From positions 65,316 through 129,315 of the forward strand of contig CAVQIP010000028.1 in assembly GCA_963712565.1 (NCBI GenBank): a stretch of DNA of 64,000 nucleotides, read 5' to 3'. Of the stretch, positions 39,464 through 48,331 are shown piece after piece (positions within the stretch are counted from its first letter, which is position 1; every line of letters starts with the position of its first letter). Both the position numbers and the translations under genes were made by a program. Source of the DNA: VAZQ01 sp963712565. GTDB lineage: Bacteria > Pseudomonadota > Alphaproteobacteria > Rhizobiales > Xanthobacteraceae. The notes under the pieces are model-generated. The model saw only the letters and a program-made list of their open reading frames with translations, made no database searches and was not told the origin of the DNA.

Positions 39464-39985
39464 TCAGCTCACCGATGTCGCCTCGATGCGGCGCGCCCGC
39501 TCGCCTTTGAGCAGGCGGTCGAAACGGAATACGAACTCCACGGCGAGCAATACGAAGGTCGCCGGCAGCCATGCCAGCAGCCACCATTCCGGAAACACCA
39601 GGTTCTTGATGGTGATCGCGCCGAGCCGCCAGCTGTCGACGGTCATGGCGGCGCCGTAGCGGACCAGCACGAGGCTGACGGCGAAGCCAAGCACGTCGGC
39701 GGCCGCCTCCATCAGCCAGGCCACGCGCGGGGGCACGAGCGTCAAGATGATGTCGAGCCGCACGTGCTGGCCGCGCCGCAGCAGCCACGGCGCGGTCAGC
39801 AGCGTCATGAGATAGAGCGCGTATTCGGAGACTTCGTTGGCCCAGACGATGCCGGCGCCGATGACGTTGCGCAGCACGACGTCGGCGGTGACGACGACCA
39901 CCATCGCCAGCAGGATCAGCGCCGCCGCGACGGCGAGCGCATCGAATATCCGGCCGAAGAGGAAAGAGACTCGATTGATTGCCAC
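39464..39985 (-). CDS. TRAP transporter small permease (DctQ family)
   Basis: 173 residues from a GTG at 39985. The frame is open further upstream, but that stretch is the palindromic repeat and cannot be part of the protein. Four membrane segments are visible, with 'ADVVLRNVIGAGIVWANEVSEYAL' (first part) matching the DctQ family core. It is the accessory membrane subunit linking DctP to DctM. The start codon is weakly supported by a G-rich site. Confidence 0.88.
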   Translation of the reverse strand: MAINRVSFLFGRIFDALAVAAALILLAMVVVVTADVVLRNVIGAGIVWANEVSEYALYLMTLLTAPWLLRRGQHVRLDIILTLVPPRVAWLMEAAADVLGFAVSLVLVRYGAAMTVDSWRLGAITIKNLVFPEWWLLAWLPATFVLLAVEFVFRFDRLLKGERARRIEATSVS

Positions 39986-40004
39986 GGCGGCACCCCAATC
40001 TCCG

Positions 40005-40109
40005 CCGTCATTCCGGGTCGCGCCGAAGGCGCGAGCCCGGAATCCATAATCACTAGCTGTGGTTATAGATTCCGGGTGCCCTCGCTGCGCTCGGTCCCCG
40101 GAATGACGG
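40005..40109. repeat. dispersed palindromic element, copy E
   Basis: Outer arms CCGTCATTCCGGG and CCGGAATGACGG with inner hairpins (CGCGCCGAAGGCGCG; CCCTCGCTGCGCTCGG) and inverted GAATCCATAATCAC / GTGGTTATAGATTC. It fills the gap between the substrate-binding protein and small permease genes of the TRAP operon, where it may lower downstream expression relative to the binding protein. Confidence 0.85.
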
Positions 40110-40115
40110 AAAGAG

Positions 40116-41072
40116 TCAATTCCCCGCCAGCTGCCGCAGCTTGGGGCCGCTCTCCGGCGCGCGCTTGATGACGGATTGCCAGGCCACGTCGTAGGCGCGG
40201 TCAAGGAAGGCCTTCGCTGCGGCCGGGCCGAAGTCGAGCGCCTGGATGCCGGCGGCGGCCTGACGCTCGCGCTCAGCCTTGATCACCGCATCCTTCTCGC
40301 TGTCGAGCCCTTCGAGCCACAGCGCCGCGTCGTTGAGCACCTTGCGCTGGGCGTCGTTGAGACCCTTCCAGGCGTCGAGATTGACCAGCACGTTGACCTC
40401 GACGCTGTAGAACGGCGGCTCCATGCGGAACTTCGTCACCTTCTCCCAGCCGAGATCGAAAATGCCGGTGACCGGCCAGCCGTAGCCGTCGACCACGCCG
40501 CGCTCGAGCGCGGTGTAGACCTCGCCCGGCGCCGTCGTGATCGGCGTGCCGCCGAGCGCCTCGACCACGTCCCGGTAGACCGGCGTGACCCGGATCTTCA
40601 GCCCGGAAAAGTCGATCTTGTCGATTTTCTTGTTGAGGTAGATGTGGAACGGCACGTTGTGGAATTGCCGGGCGAGATATTGCGAATTGAGCTTCTGGTT
40701 GTGCAACTGGTTGATGTACTCCCAGGTGCCATTCTTGCGCTGCTCGCTCATCGGCTTGCCGTTGAGCTTGAAGCCGTCGGCCTCGGGCATCAGGTTGGTG
40801 TAGAAGGCGCCGGTCACATTGGCCATGTCGACCACGCGCGTGCGCACCGCGTTGCCGACCTCGAACGGCGGCACCGCGCGCGGACCGCCGATGTAATTGA
40901 TCTTGATCACGCCCTTGCCGTCGTTGTTGACCTTCTCGACAAAACGCTCGAAATTCTTCGAGAATTCGGTGCCCTCGGCGAAGGCGGAGACCGCGCGCAG
41001 GGTGACCTCCTGAGCCGAGGCCGTCGATGCCGCCACGATCAGGGCCAAGCCGGCGATGCAGGTCGAGCGCAT
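40116..41072 (-). CDS. TRAP transporter substrate-binding protein (DctP family)
   Basis: 318 residues with GGGAGGAG before the ATG. A 20-residue signal peptide ends 'STASAQE'. The DctP fold is shown by 'KINYIGGPRAVPPFEVGNAV', 'GLKIRVTPVYRDVVEALGGT' with the carboxylate-binding Arg of the family, and 'GEVYTALERGVVDGYGWPV'. It captures a carboxylate in the periplasm. Its neighbours suggest an aromatic or indolic acid, which is inference. It diverges from iorA. Confidence 0.93.
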   Translation of the reverse strand: MRSTCIAGLALIVAASTASAQEVTLRAVSAFAEGTEFSKNFERFVEKVNNDGKGVIKINYIGGPRAVPPFEVGNAVRTRVVDMANVTGAFYTNLMPEADGFKLNGKPMSEQRKNGTWEYINQLHNQKLNSQYLARQFHNVPFHIYLNKKIDKIDFSGLKIRVTPVYRDVVEALGGTPITTAPGEVYTALERGVVDGYGWPVTGIFDLGWEKVTKFRMEPPFYSVEVNVLVNLDAWKGLNDAQRKVLNDAALWLEGLDSEKDAVIKAERERQAAAGIQALDFGPAAAKAFLDRAYDVAWQSVIKRAPESGPKLRQLAGN

Positions 41073-41104
41073 GGTTCTCCTCCCGGAAATGAGCAGAAAG
41101 CCTG

Positions 41105-41131
41105 TTGGGGGCGTGTTCTTTCAAATATAAT
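41105..41131 (+). promoter_or_regulatory. possible sigma70-type promoter upstream of iorA
   Basis: TATAAT at 41126-41131 with TTGGGG at 41105-41110, a 15-base spacer, in the 123-base gap between divergent dctP and iorA. The perfect -10 box in GC-rich DNA is the main support; the spacer is a little short. Confidence 0.4.
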
Positions 41132-41195
41132 CAGGGCGGCGCGGACTTGAGTCAATTGCGGGTCCGCGCACAAGAGGACGCACAAGCGGACACTG

Positions 41196-43337
41196 GTGGC
41201 GGAACGCTCGTTCAAAAGTGAAGTCGCGAAGCTTCGGCTCGGCGCGGGACAGGAGTTCCGCGGCGAGGGCATTCTCGCCGTCACCAAGGCGCTGCTGCAG
41301 TCCGGCGTATCGTACGTCTCCGGCTATCAGGGCGCGCCGATCTCGCACCTGGTCGACGTGCTCGCCGACGCCGACGAGGTGTTGCGCGAGCTCGGCATCC
41401 GCTTCGAGGCGAGCGCGAACGAGGCCGCCGCCGCCGCCGCGCTCGCGGCCTCGATCAATTATCCGCTGCGCGGCGCCGCCACCTTCAAGGCGACGGTAGG
41501 CACCAATGTCGCCTCCGACGCGCTCGCCAATCTGGCATCGAGCGGCGTCACCGGCGGCGCGCTCATCATCGTGGGCGAAGATTATGGCGAGGGCTCCTCG
41601 ATCATGCAGGAGCGCAGCCACGCCTTCGCGATGAAATCGCAGATCTGGCTGCTCGACCCGCGCCCGAACCTGCCCTCGATCGTGCGCGCGGTCGAGCAGG
41701 GCTTCGAATTGTCGGAGGCGTCCAACAGTCCGGTGATGCTGGAGCTTCGCATCCGCGCCTGCCATGTCTACGGCAGCTTCACGGCCCGCGACAACGCGCG
41801 CCCGACTTTCACGCTCAAAGACGCGCTCGAACACCCCGTGCGTGATGCCAACCGCATCGTGCTGCCGCCGGCGAGCTACCTGCACGAGAAGGAAAAAATC
41901 GAGAAACGCTGGCCGGCCGCGGTCCGCTTCATCGAGCAGCACCGGCTCAACGAGTTCTTCGACGGCGACGCCGGCGACATCGGCATCGTCCTGCAGGGCG
42001 GCATGTACAACACCGCGCTGCGCGCGCTCGAACTGCTCGGGCTCGCCGACGTGTTCGGCGCAAGCCGCATCCCGCTCTACGTGCTCAACGTCACCTATCC
42101 GCTGATCGACGCCGAGTTCGTCCGCTTCTGCGCCGGGAAGAAGGCGATTCTGATCGTCGAAGAGGGCCAGCCGGAATTCATCGAGCAGGCGGTGAACACG
42201 ATTCTGCGCCGCGCCGACATCCAGACCCGGATCGAGGGCAAGGGCATGCTGCCGATGGCGGGTGAATATACCGGCGCCGTCATGAAGGAAGGCATCCGCA
42301 AGTTCATCGCGGCGCATCGACCCGATCTGCTCGCCGAGGGGCGCGCTCCCGTCGCCGCGTCCAACCGGCTCGCCAAGGCGCAGCAGGCGGTCGCGGGCAA
42401 CGTGCACCCGCGCCCGCCGTCGTTTTGCACCGGCTGTCCGGAGCGGCCGATCTTCGCCGCCATGAAGCTGGTGGAGCGCGAGCTCGGACCCCATCACGTG
42501 AGCTGCGACATCGGCTGCCACCTGTTCTCGATCCTGCCGCCGTTCGACATCGGCAACTCCACGATGGGATACGGCCTCGGCGGGGCGGGCGCCGCCGCGC
42601 TCAACGCGGCAGCGGGCAAGCGCGCCATCGCGCTCGTGGGCGACGGCGGCTTATGGCACAACGGGCTCGCATCGAGCGTCGGCAACGCCGTGTTCAACAA
42701 GAGCGACAACGTCCTGATCGTGGTGGACAACGGCTATGCCGCCGCGACCGGCGGCCAGGACGTGCTGTCCTCCGCCGCCGACAACGCCATGCGCGCGACC
42801 AGGAACCCGATCGAGAAGGCGGTGCGCGGCGTCGGGGTCAAATGGGTGCGCACGCTTACCCGCACCTATGACGTCGCCAGGATGCGCGACACCCTCAAGG
42901 AGGCGCTCACCACCGCCGTGAAGGGGCCCAAGGTCATCATCGCCCAGTCCGAATGCATGCTCAACAAGCAGCGGCGCGAGCGGCCGCGCCTGCGCAAGCG
43001 CCTGGAAGGCGGCGAGCGCGTGGTGCGCGAGCGCTTCGGGGTCGATCCCGACACCTGCACCGGCGACCACTCCTGCATTCGGCTGTCGGGCTGTCCCTCG
43101 CTCACGCTGGCGCCCAATCCCGATCCGCTGCGGCGCGAACCGGTGACCAAGGTGATCAACTCCTGCGTCGGCTGCGGCTTGTGCGGCGAGGTCGCCCACG
43201 CGGCCGTGCTCTGCCCATCGTTCTACCGCGCCTCGATCATCGCCAATCCGACGCCCTGGGATCGGCTGAAGGACAAGGTGCGTGGCGCCGTGATCGATTG
43301 GCTGCGACGACGCGACGAGCGCCCGGCGGCGGCCTGA
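41196..43337 (+). CDS. iorA: indolepyruvate ferredoxin oxidoreductase alpha subunit
   Basis: 713 residues from a GTG. The N-terminal pyrimidine/transketolase-like region has 'YQGAPISHLVD', 'FEASANEAAAAAALAASIN' and 'GGALIIVGEDYGEGSS'. The thiamine-diphosphate site is 'GDGGLWHNGLASS' to 'VDNGYAAATGGQD'. The C-terminus has a ferredoxin-like cysteine set: 'CTGDHSCIRLSGCPS' and 'CVGCGLCGEVAHAAVLCPSF'. With the beta subunit it oxidatively decarboxylates arylpyruvates such as indolepyruvate to aryl-acetyl-CoA. The 'SFCTGCPERP' segment is also typical. Confidence 0.92.
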   Translation: MAERSFKSEVAKLRLGAGQEFRGEGILAVTKALLQSGVSYVSGYQGAPISHLVDVLADADEVLRELGIRFEASANEAAAAAALAASINYPLRGAATFKATVGTNVASDALANLASSGVTGGALIIVGEDYGEGSSIMQERSHAFAMKSQIWLLDPRPNLPSIVRAVEQGFELSEASNSPVMLELRIRACHVYGSFTARDNARPTFTLKDALEHPVRDANRIVLPPASYLHEKEKIEKRWPAAVRFIEQHRLNEFFDGDAGDIGIVLQGGMYNTALRALELLGLADVFGASRIPLYVLNVTYPLIDAEFVRFCAGKKAILIVEEGQPEFIEQAVNTILRRADIQTRIEGKGMLPMAGEYTGAVMKEGIRKFIAAHRPDLLAEGRAPVAASNRLAKAQQAVAGNVHPRPPSFCTGCPERPIFAAMKLVERELGPHHVSCDIGCHLFSILPPFDIGNSTMGYGLGGAGAAALNAAAGKRAIALVGDGGLWHNGLASSVGNAVFNKSDNVLIVVDNGYAAATGGQDVLSSAADNAMRATRNPIEKAVRGVGVKWVRTLTRTYDVARMRDTLKEALTTAVKGPKVIIAQSECMLNKQRRERPRLRKRLEGGERVVRERFGVDPDTCTGDHSCIRLSGCPSLTLAPNPDPLRREPVTKVINSCVGCGLCGEVAHAAVLCPSFYRASIIANPTPWDRLKDKVRGAVIDWLRRRDERPAAA

Positions 43338-43346
43338 CCCAAGAAC

Positions 43347-44942
43347 ATGGACGCTCGGGCGGACGTTCAAGCCAATGTGCGACCGATCACCATCGCCGTG
43401 GTCGCGCTCGGCGGCGAGGGCGGCGGCGTGCTCGCCGATTGGATCGTCGATCTCGCGCAGCACGGCGGCTATCTCGCGCAGGCGACCTCGGTGCCGGGCG
43501 TCGCTCAACGCACCGGCGCGACCATCTACTACGTCGAGCTGTTTCCCAAGGCCGCCGCGCAGGCGGCCGGGCGCGAACCCGTGCTCGCCCTGATGCCGAT
43601 GCCGGGCGACGTCGACGTGGTGCTCGCCTCCGAGCTGATGGAGGCCGCGCGCGCGGTGGAGCGCGGCTTCGTCACGCCGGACCGAACCCTGCTCATCGCC
43701 TCCAGCCATCGCGTTTTCGCCATGACCGAGAAGATCGCGCTCGCCGACGGCCGCGCGGACGCGGCGGCGCTGTTGGCCGCCTGCCGCGATGCCGCGTCGA
43801 AATTCGTGGCATTCGACATGGCGGCGCTGGCGGATGCGAGCGCAAGCGTCGTGAGCGCGGTGCTGTTCGGCGCGCTCGCGGGTTCGGGCGCCCTGCCCTT
43901 CTCACGCACCGCATTCGAGGCGGCGATCCGCCGCGGCCGGGTCGGCGTCGACCCCAGCCTGGCCGCGTTCGGCGCGGGCTTCGAAGCAGCGCGGGCGCGC
44001 CCGGCGGCCGCCGCCACCGCGGCGGCCGTCGAGCGGGCCCCTTACGCCGCGTCAGCCTCGATCCGCGCAATGCTGGAGGACGCCGCGCGCGACTTTTCGG
44101 GAGAAACACGCCCGCTCGTCGTCGCGGCCATCGAAAGGCTCCACGATTATCAGGACGTGACCTATGCGCGCCACTTCGTGGCGCGGCTGAAGCGGTTTCA
44201 AGATATCGAGCGCCAATACGGCGACGGTTCCGGCCGGCTGCTGTCGGAAACGGCGCGGCAGCTCGCGCTCGGCATGGCCTATGAGGACACGATCCGCGTG
44301 GCGGATCTCAAGATCCGCGCCAGCCGCTTTGCGCGCGTACGCGAGGAAGTGCAGATCGAGGACGGGCAAATTCTCGAAATCGCGGAATTCTTCCACCCCC
44401 GCACGCGCGAGATCGCGGACACGCTTCCGGCCGCGCTGGGACGCTGGCTCATGCGCACGCCCTGGGCCCGCCGCTTGGTCGATCGCGCCACGCGTCGGGG
44501 AAAAATCGTCAAGACCACGTCGATCGGCGGTTTCCTGCTGCTTTACGCGCTGGCGAGCCTCAAACCGCTGCGCCGCCGCTCGCTGCGCTTCGCGACCGAG
44601 CAGGCCGCGCTGGCAAACTGGCTCAACCTAGTCGCCGCGACCGCTCGCGCCGATTACGCGCTGGCGGCGCAAGTCGCGCGCATGCGCAGCCTGGTGAAGG
44701 GCTACGGCGAAACCCATGAGCGCGGGCAGGCGAAGTTCGACAAGCTCGTCGTCCTGCTCCCCCGGCTGCTCGGGCGCAGCAATGCCAGCATGCTGCTCGA
44801 AGCTCTGATCAAGGCGGCGCTCGCCGACGAAGGCGGCCAGACATTGGAGCGCGCCATCGCCGATCTCGTGCCGGCGGGCAATGGCGTCGCCGATGCGGCG
44901 GGGCCGCTCTCCCGCCGGCAGCGCGGTGGGGCAAGGGGTTGA
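43347..44942 (+). CDS. iorB: indolepyruvate oxidoreductase beta-subunit family protein with extended C-terminus
   Basis: 531 residues, 10 bases after iorA. Residues 1-200 are the gamma/beta-type domain: 'VALGGEGGGVLADWIVDLA', 'ATSVPGVAQRTGATIYYVEL'. Residues ~200-520 are a helical extension found in long IorB proteins of alpha- and betaproteobacteria, far larger than the ~200-residue archaeal IorB. The function of the extension is not known to me. It would pair with IorA to form the complete 2-oxoacid oxidoreductase. Confidence 0.88.
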   Translation: MDARADVQANVRPITIAVVALGGEGGGVLADWIVDLAQHGGYLAQATSVPGVAQRTGATIYYVELFPKAAAQAAGREPVLALMPMPGDVDVVLASELMEAARAVERGFVTPDRTLLIASSHRVFAMTEKIALADGRADAAALLAACRDAASKFVAFDMAALADASASVVSAVLFGALAGSGALPFSRTAFEAAIRRGRVGVDPSLAAFGAGFEAARARPAAAATAAAVERAPYAASASIRAMLEDAARDFSGETRPLVVAAIERLHDYQDVTYARHFVARLKRFQDIERQYGDGSGRLLSETARQLALGMAYEDTIRVADLKIRASRFARVREEVQIEDGQILEIAEFFHPRTREIADTLPAALGRWLMRTPWARRLVDRATRRGKIVKTTSIGGFLLLYALASLKPLRRRSLRFATEQAALANWLNLVAATARADYALAAQVARMRSLVKGYGETHERGQAKFDKLVVLLPRLLGRSNASMLLEALIKAALADEGGQTLERAIADLVPAGNGVADAAGPLSRRQRGGARG

Positions 44943-45061
44943 GGTGCAGCGCGCGCGCCGGCGGCGACTTTTTCGGCGGGGGTCGTATTCCTTTGCCCTG
45001 GCGCTTGCCGGCGCGATGAGCGAAGCTGGAACAGGTGACGTCGTCGGCAGGGAGGACACCA

Positions 45062-45604
45062 ATGTCGTACGATCTCGATCAATTCGTGTCGGATTGCCGC
45101 GCGATTCTCAAGCGCGATCCCGGCCGTGATGGCCGGGAAGAGGTTCGTCTGCGGCTCGAGCGTCTGCTCTCGAATCGGGACTTCGTCGAGACCTATTGCG
45201 GCGAGCACGTGCCGCGCGGCTTGAAGGTGCTGTACGAGGACCCCGAGCTCGGATTCCAGGTGCTCGCCCATATCAACGACAAGGCCCGGGTGTCGCCGCC
45301 GCACGACCATGGCGCGTCCTGGGCGATCTACGGCCAGGCCACCCATCATACCGACATGATCGAGTGGGAGCGCGAGGACAACGGGGCCGATCCCGGCCAG
45401 GCGAAACTCAAGCCGGTCAAGAAGTACCGCCTGCTGCCGGGCCACGCCGGGATCTATCAGGACGGCACCATCCATTCGATCGACTATCCCGACAACGCCC
45501 GCTTCATCCGCGTGACCGGCACCAACCTCGACAATATCCATCGCGTTCGCTTCGATCTCGCCTCGGGCAAGGTCCAACGGATGACGCCGCAACAGGCGAC
45601 GTGA
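45062..45604 (+). CDS. cysteine-dioxygenase-like cupin protein
   Basis: 180 residues, ATG behind GGGAGG. The cupin core has 'VSPPHDHGASWAIYGQATHH' with the HxH metal pair and a distal His in 'IYQDGTIHSIDYP'. The layout matches cysteine dioxygenase-family thiol dioxygenases, although the Cys-Tyr cross-link pair cannot be assigned. It is followed by a multi-rhodanese gene, so a role in oxidising a thiol or persulfide is likely (inference). Separated from iorB by 119 bases. Confidence 0.8.
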   Translation: MSYDLDQFVSDCRAILKRDPGRDGREEVRLRLERLLSNRDFVETYCGEHVPRGLKVLYEDPELGFQVLAHINDKARVSPPHDHGASWAIYGQATHHTDMIEWEREDNGADPGQAKLKPVKKYRLLPGHAGIYQDGTIHSIDYPDNARFIRVTGTNLDNIHRVRFDLASGKVQRMTPQQAT

Positions 45605-45685
45605 CGATAGTCGTTGCTGCGAGCAATGCGGCACGTCCGGGTTTTGCGTTGCGCGCCAAGCCCGGCATGACCTCGCGGAGCAACC

Positions 45686-47281
45686 ATGCCGTCGGACGCC
45701 ATCGCTGAGCCGTTGAGCGCACGCACCCTCAAGGCGATGCTCGCCGACGGGCAGGAGTTGGCGCTCATCGACCTGCGCGAGGAGCTGATCTTCTCGCAGC
45801 GCCATCTGTTGTTCGCGCGCTCGGTGCCGTTGAGCCGGCTGGAGCTGAAATTCGCGTCCTTGGTGCCGCGACGCAATACCCGCATCGTGCTGTGCGACGA
45901 CGCCGATGGACTTGTCGAGCGTGCCGCCCGCGTGCTGCGGAGCGCCGACTACACCAGCATTTCCGCTCTCGCCGGCGGCGTTGCGGCCTGGGCCGACGCC
46001 GGGTTCGAGCTGTTCTCGGGCGTCAATGTGCCGAGCAAGGCATTCGGCGAGTTCGTCGAGCACGTCAGCGCCACGCCGAGCATCGGCCCCGACGAGCTCG
46101 ACCGGCTCATTCGCGACGGCACCGACATGGTGGTGCTCGACAGCCGGCCGTTCGACGAATACCGGCGGGTCTCGATACCGACCGCGGTCAACGTGCCGGG
46201 CGCAGAACTGGTGCTGCGCATCCGCGACATCGCACCCGCGCCGGAGACGATGGTCGTGGTCAATTGCGCCGGACGCACCCGCAGCATCATCGGGGCGCAG
46301 TCGCTGATCAACGCGGGCGTACCGAACAAGGTGGTCGCGCTGCGCAACGGCACCATGGGCTGGAATCTCGCCGGGCTGACCTGCGACAGCGGCAAGGCGC
46401 GGCGCGCGCCGGCGGTCTCGGGCGACGCCCTCGCTTGGGCCAAGTCGGCCGCCGAGCGGGTGGCGCGCCGATTCGGCATCGTGCGCATCGACCTTGCCGC
46501 GCTGGAGCACTGGCGCGCCGACGACGCGCGCACGCTCTATCTCCTCGACGTGCGCGATCCGGGCGAATACGACGCCGGCCATGTCCCCGGAGCGATCTCC
46601 GCGCCCGGCGGGCAGCTCGTGCAGGCGACCGACCAATATGTCGGCACGCTGGGCGCCCGCATCGTGCTGATCGATGAGGCCGAGGTGCGCGCGGTGATGA
46701 CCGCATCCTGGCTGCGCCAGATGGGCTGGGCCGACGTGTTCGTGCTGGCCGAGGCCGGCCGCGACACCGCGCGGCCGGCAACGCCGATCCTGGGCGCCCC
46801 GCCGCCGCCGGAATTGCGCATCGATTGCGCCGCGCTCGCGGAACTCATCGCGCGCCGCGAAGCCACGATCGTCGATCTCTCGCTCAGCCGCGACTATTTC
46901 AAAGCCCATATCCCCGGCGCTTGGTTCGCGATCCGCTCGCGGCTGGCGGCTGCGCTGGCGAAGATAGCGCTGACCGGCAGCCTGGTGCTGACCTCGGAAG
47001 ATGGCGTTGTCGCCGGCCTGGCGGCGCCCGAGGCGGCCGCGCTCGTCGATCGTCCCGTGCGCGCGCTCGCCGGCGGCAACGCCGCGTGGCAGGCGGCGGG
47101 GCAGGCGCTCACCGCCGCCGATCCGCGGATGGCGGACGACGCGGTCGACACCTGGCTCAAGCCCTACGAGCGGCCGAACGACACGAGCAAGGCCATGCGC
47201 GAATATCTGGCCTGGGAGGTCGATCTGCTCGCGCGCGTCGAGCGCGACGGCAGCGCCAATTTCAGTCAGTCGCGGCTGTGA
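45686..47281 (+). CDS. four-domain rhodanese-like protein
   Basis: 531 residues, ATG behind GGAG. Four rhodanese modules are visible at about 1-115, 125-235, 265-370 and 375-480. The active-site loops read 'VLCDDADG' (Cys), 'VVNCAGRTRS' (Cys, with the best-preserved catalytic loop), 'VLIDEAEV' (no Cys) and 'VLTSEDGV' (Ser). Two modules are therefore potentially active and two are degenerate. The ~40-residue tail is of no known family. With the thiol-dioxygenase-like cupin upstream it probably handles sulfane sulfur. Confidence 0.88.
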   Translation: MPSDAIAEPLSARTLKAMLADGQELALIDLREELIFSQRHLLFARSVPLSRLELKFASLVPRRNTRIVLCDDADGLVERAARVLRSADYTSISALAGGVAAWADAGFELFSGVNVPSKAFGEFVEHVSATPSIGPDELDRLIRDGTDMVVLDSRPFDEYRRVSIPTAVNVPGAELVLRIRDIAPAPETMVVVNCAGRTRSIIGAQSLINAGVPNKVVALRNGTMGWNLAGLTCDSGKARRAPAVSGDALAWAKSAAERVARRFGIVRIDLAALEHWRADDARTLYLLDVRDPGEYDAGHVPGAISAPGGQLVQATDQYVGTLGARIVLIDEAEVRAVMTASWLRQMGWADVFVLAEAGRDTARPATPILGAPPPPELRIDCAALAELIARREATIVDLSLSRDYFKAHIPGAWFAIRSRLAAALAKIALTGSLVLTSEDGVVAGLAAPEAAALVDRPVRALAGGNAAWQAAGQALTAADPRMADDAVDTWLKPYERPNDTSKAMREYLAWEVDLLARVERDGSANFSQSRL

Positions 47282-47472
47282 GCCCTGACAACGCGTCGGG
47301 CGATTCCCCGTAGCGCCCGCCAAATCGAGCGTGAAACCGCACTCGCTCCGGTGTGGTGCAACGGCGACACGGCTCGGTTCCCACGCGTGGCACGGCGCAT
47401 CCTTAACCCGCCCTTAACCGCGGCGGGGCGATGAAGGATGCAGGGTCAACTCATCTGCCACGGAGCAGTGCG

Positions 47473-47640
47473 ATGCTGGACGGAAAGGCATACCGGGCGC
47501 ATTTTCCGGACGACCCAGCGTACGACCTCTCCAACAGCGCTCCTCGCCCGCTCAATTCCGCAGCGTTGATGGCAGCGCTGGCGGCGCTCGAGGAGGAGTT
47601 CAGGACCATCCTGCGCCAAAGCGCGGGCTCGACCGACTAG
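47473..47640 (+). CDS. small hypothetical protein
   Basis: 55 residues from the ATG preceded by CGGAG at 8 bases; an ATG at 47431 in the same frame is less well placed. The sequence is acidic in its second half ('LAALEEEFRTILRQ', helical) and has no membrane segment or cysteines. No family is recognised. It stands alone, 190 bases after the rhodanese gene. Confidence 0.5.
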   Translation: MLDGKAYRAHFPDDPAYDLSNSAPRPLNSAALMAALAALEEEFRTILRQSAGSTD

Positions 47641-47768
47641 GTTACCCCGGCAATCCCTACGAGATACCGCCGCGCGCCGTTGGCGCAGCGACCCGCTGCG
47701 CCTGGGGCGCGTGCGGCGGCGCGGCCGCACCGGTCCTACCCCCTCTTTAATCCTCGTGCAGAACTCGG

Positions 47769-47906
47769 TCAGGTGCGGCGGCGTCCCGGGATACCGCTGC
47801 GCGGACTGCCGCGGCGGAACCAACTCCGTCCCATATCCAACCGATTCAAAACAAAGCCCACCCCGAACGTCAGAATCACGATCAGCAGCACCGTATCGAT
47901 GCTCAT
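47769..47906 (-). CDS. possible small single-pass membrane protein
   Basis: 45 codons, found by reading the minus strand of an otherwise empty gap. It begins MSIDTVLLIVILTFGVGFVL, a convincing membrane helix, followed by a strongly basic tail with 'WFRRGSPRSG' and 'RRR'. The helix-plus-basic-tail design is typical of small membrane proteins. The ribosome binding site is only G-rich (GGGGG 8 bases before ATG), so the call is tentative. Confidence 0.45.
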   Translation of the reverse strand: MSIDTVLLIVILTFGVGFVLNRLDMGRSWFRRGSPRSGIPGRRRT

Positions 47907-48331
47907 CTCGACGGCCCCCACGTGTTGCAGCTTCGTGACATCGAATCAAGAAATCCGCCCTGCAATGTGACGGCGCGAAAAGATTTGTTAACCGTTGCAG
48001 AAATCCCACATGTCGCCGAACGCAATGATCATCGCGTCGATCAGTTGTTAGTCGTGGTCGCGGGTTCAACCGCCGCGCGCGGATAATTCCGTCGAATTGG
48101 AATCAAGTTCGGGCATCCGCGGCATTCGCTCGCCTTGAACGGCAACTGCAAGCGTCGGCCGGCCGCCAGGATCGCGGGCGGCTTCGCATGTGCCTTCATG
48201 TGGATCGAATGATCCATTCTTTCCGGTCGTTGGCGCACCTATCGTCTACACGCTCTGCGATCAATCCGTCCGTCGCTCGCAGGGTTGGATATCCCCCGCG
48301 TGTGATGCGCCGCGATGAGAAGGAGACAGAT
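47907..48331. other. intergenic region upstream of the repeat protein
   Basis: About 425 bases with no convincing gene. Local AT-rich patches occur near 47965-48060 (AAAAGATTTGTTAACC and similar), which may be promoter DNA for the repeat-protein operon that starts at 48332. Frames open across it lack ribosome binding sites. Confidence 0.45.

Noticed and set aside
44702..47323. 873-codon minus-strand open frame
   Set aside because: Antisense to the iorB end, the cupin and the rhodanese, all of which have clear family motifs.
47446..48069. 207-codon minus-strand frame
   Set aside because: Charged, cysteine-scattered translation without a ribosome site; the short 45-codon frame inside the same gap is more protein-like.
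48188..48331. Upstream start for the repeat protein
   Set aside because: The ATG at 48332 has AAGGAG at 6 bases; the 48 extra residues lack any signal or family character.
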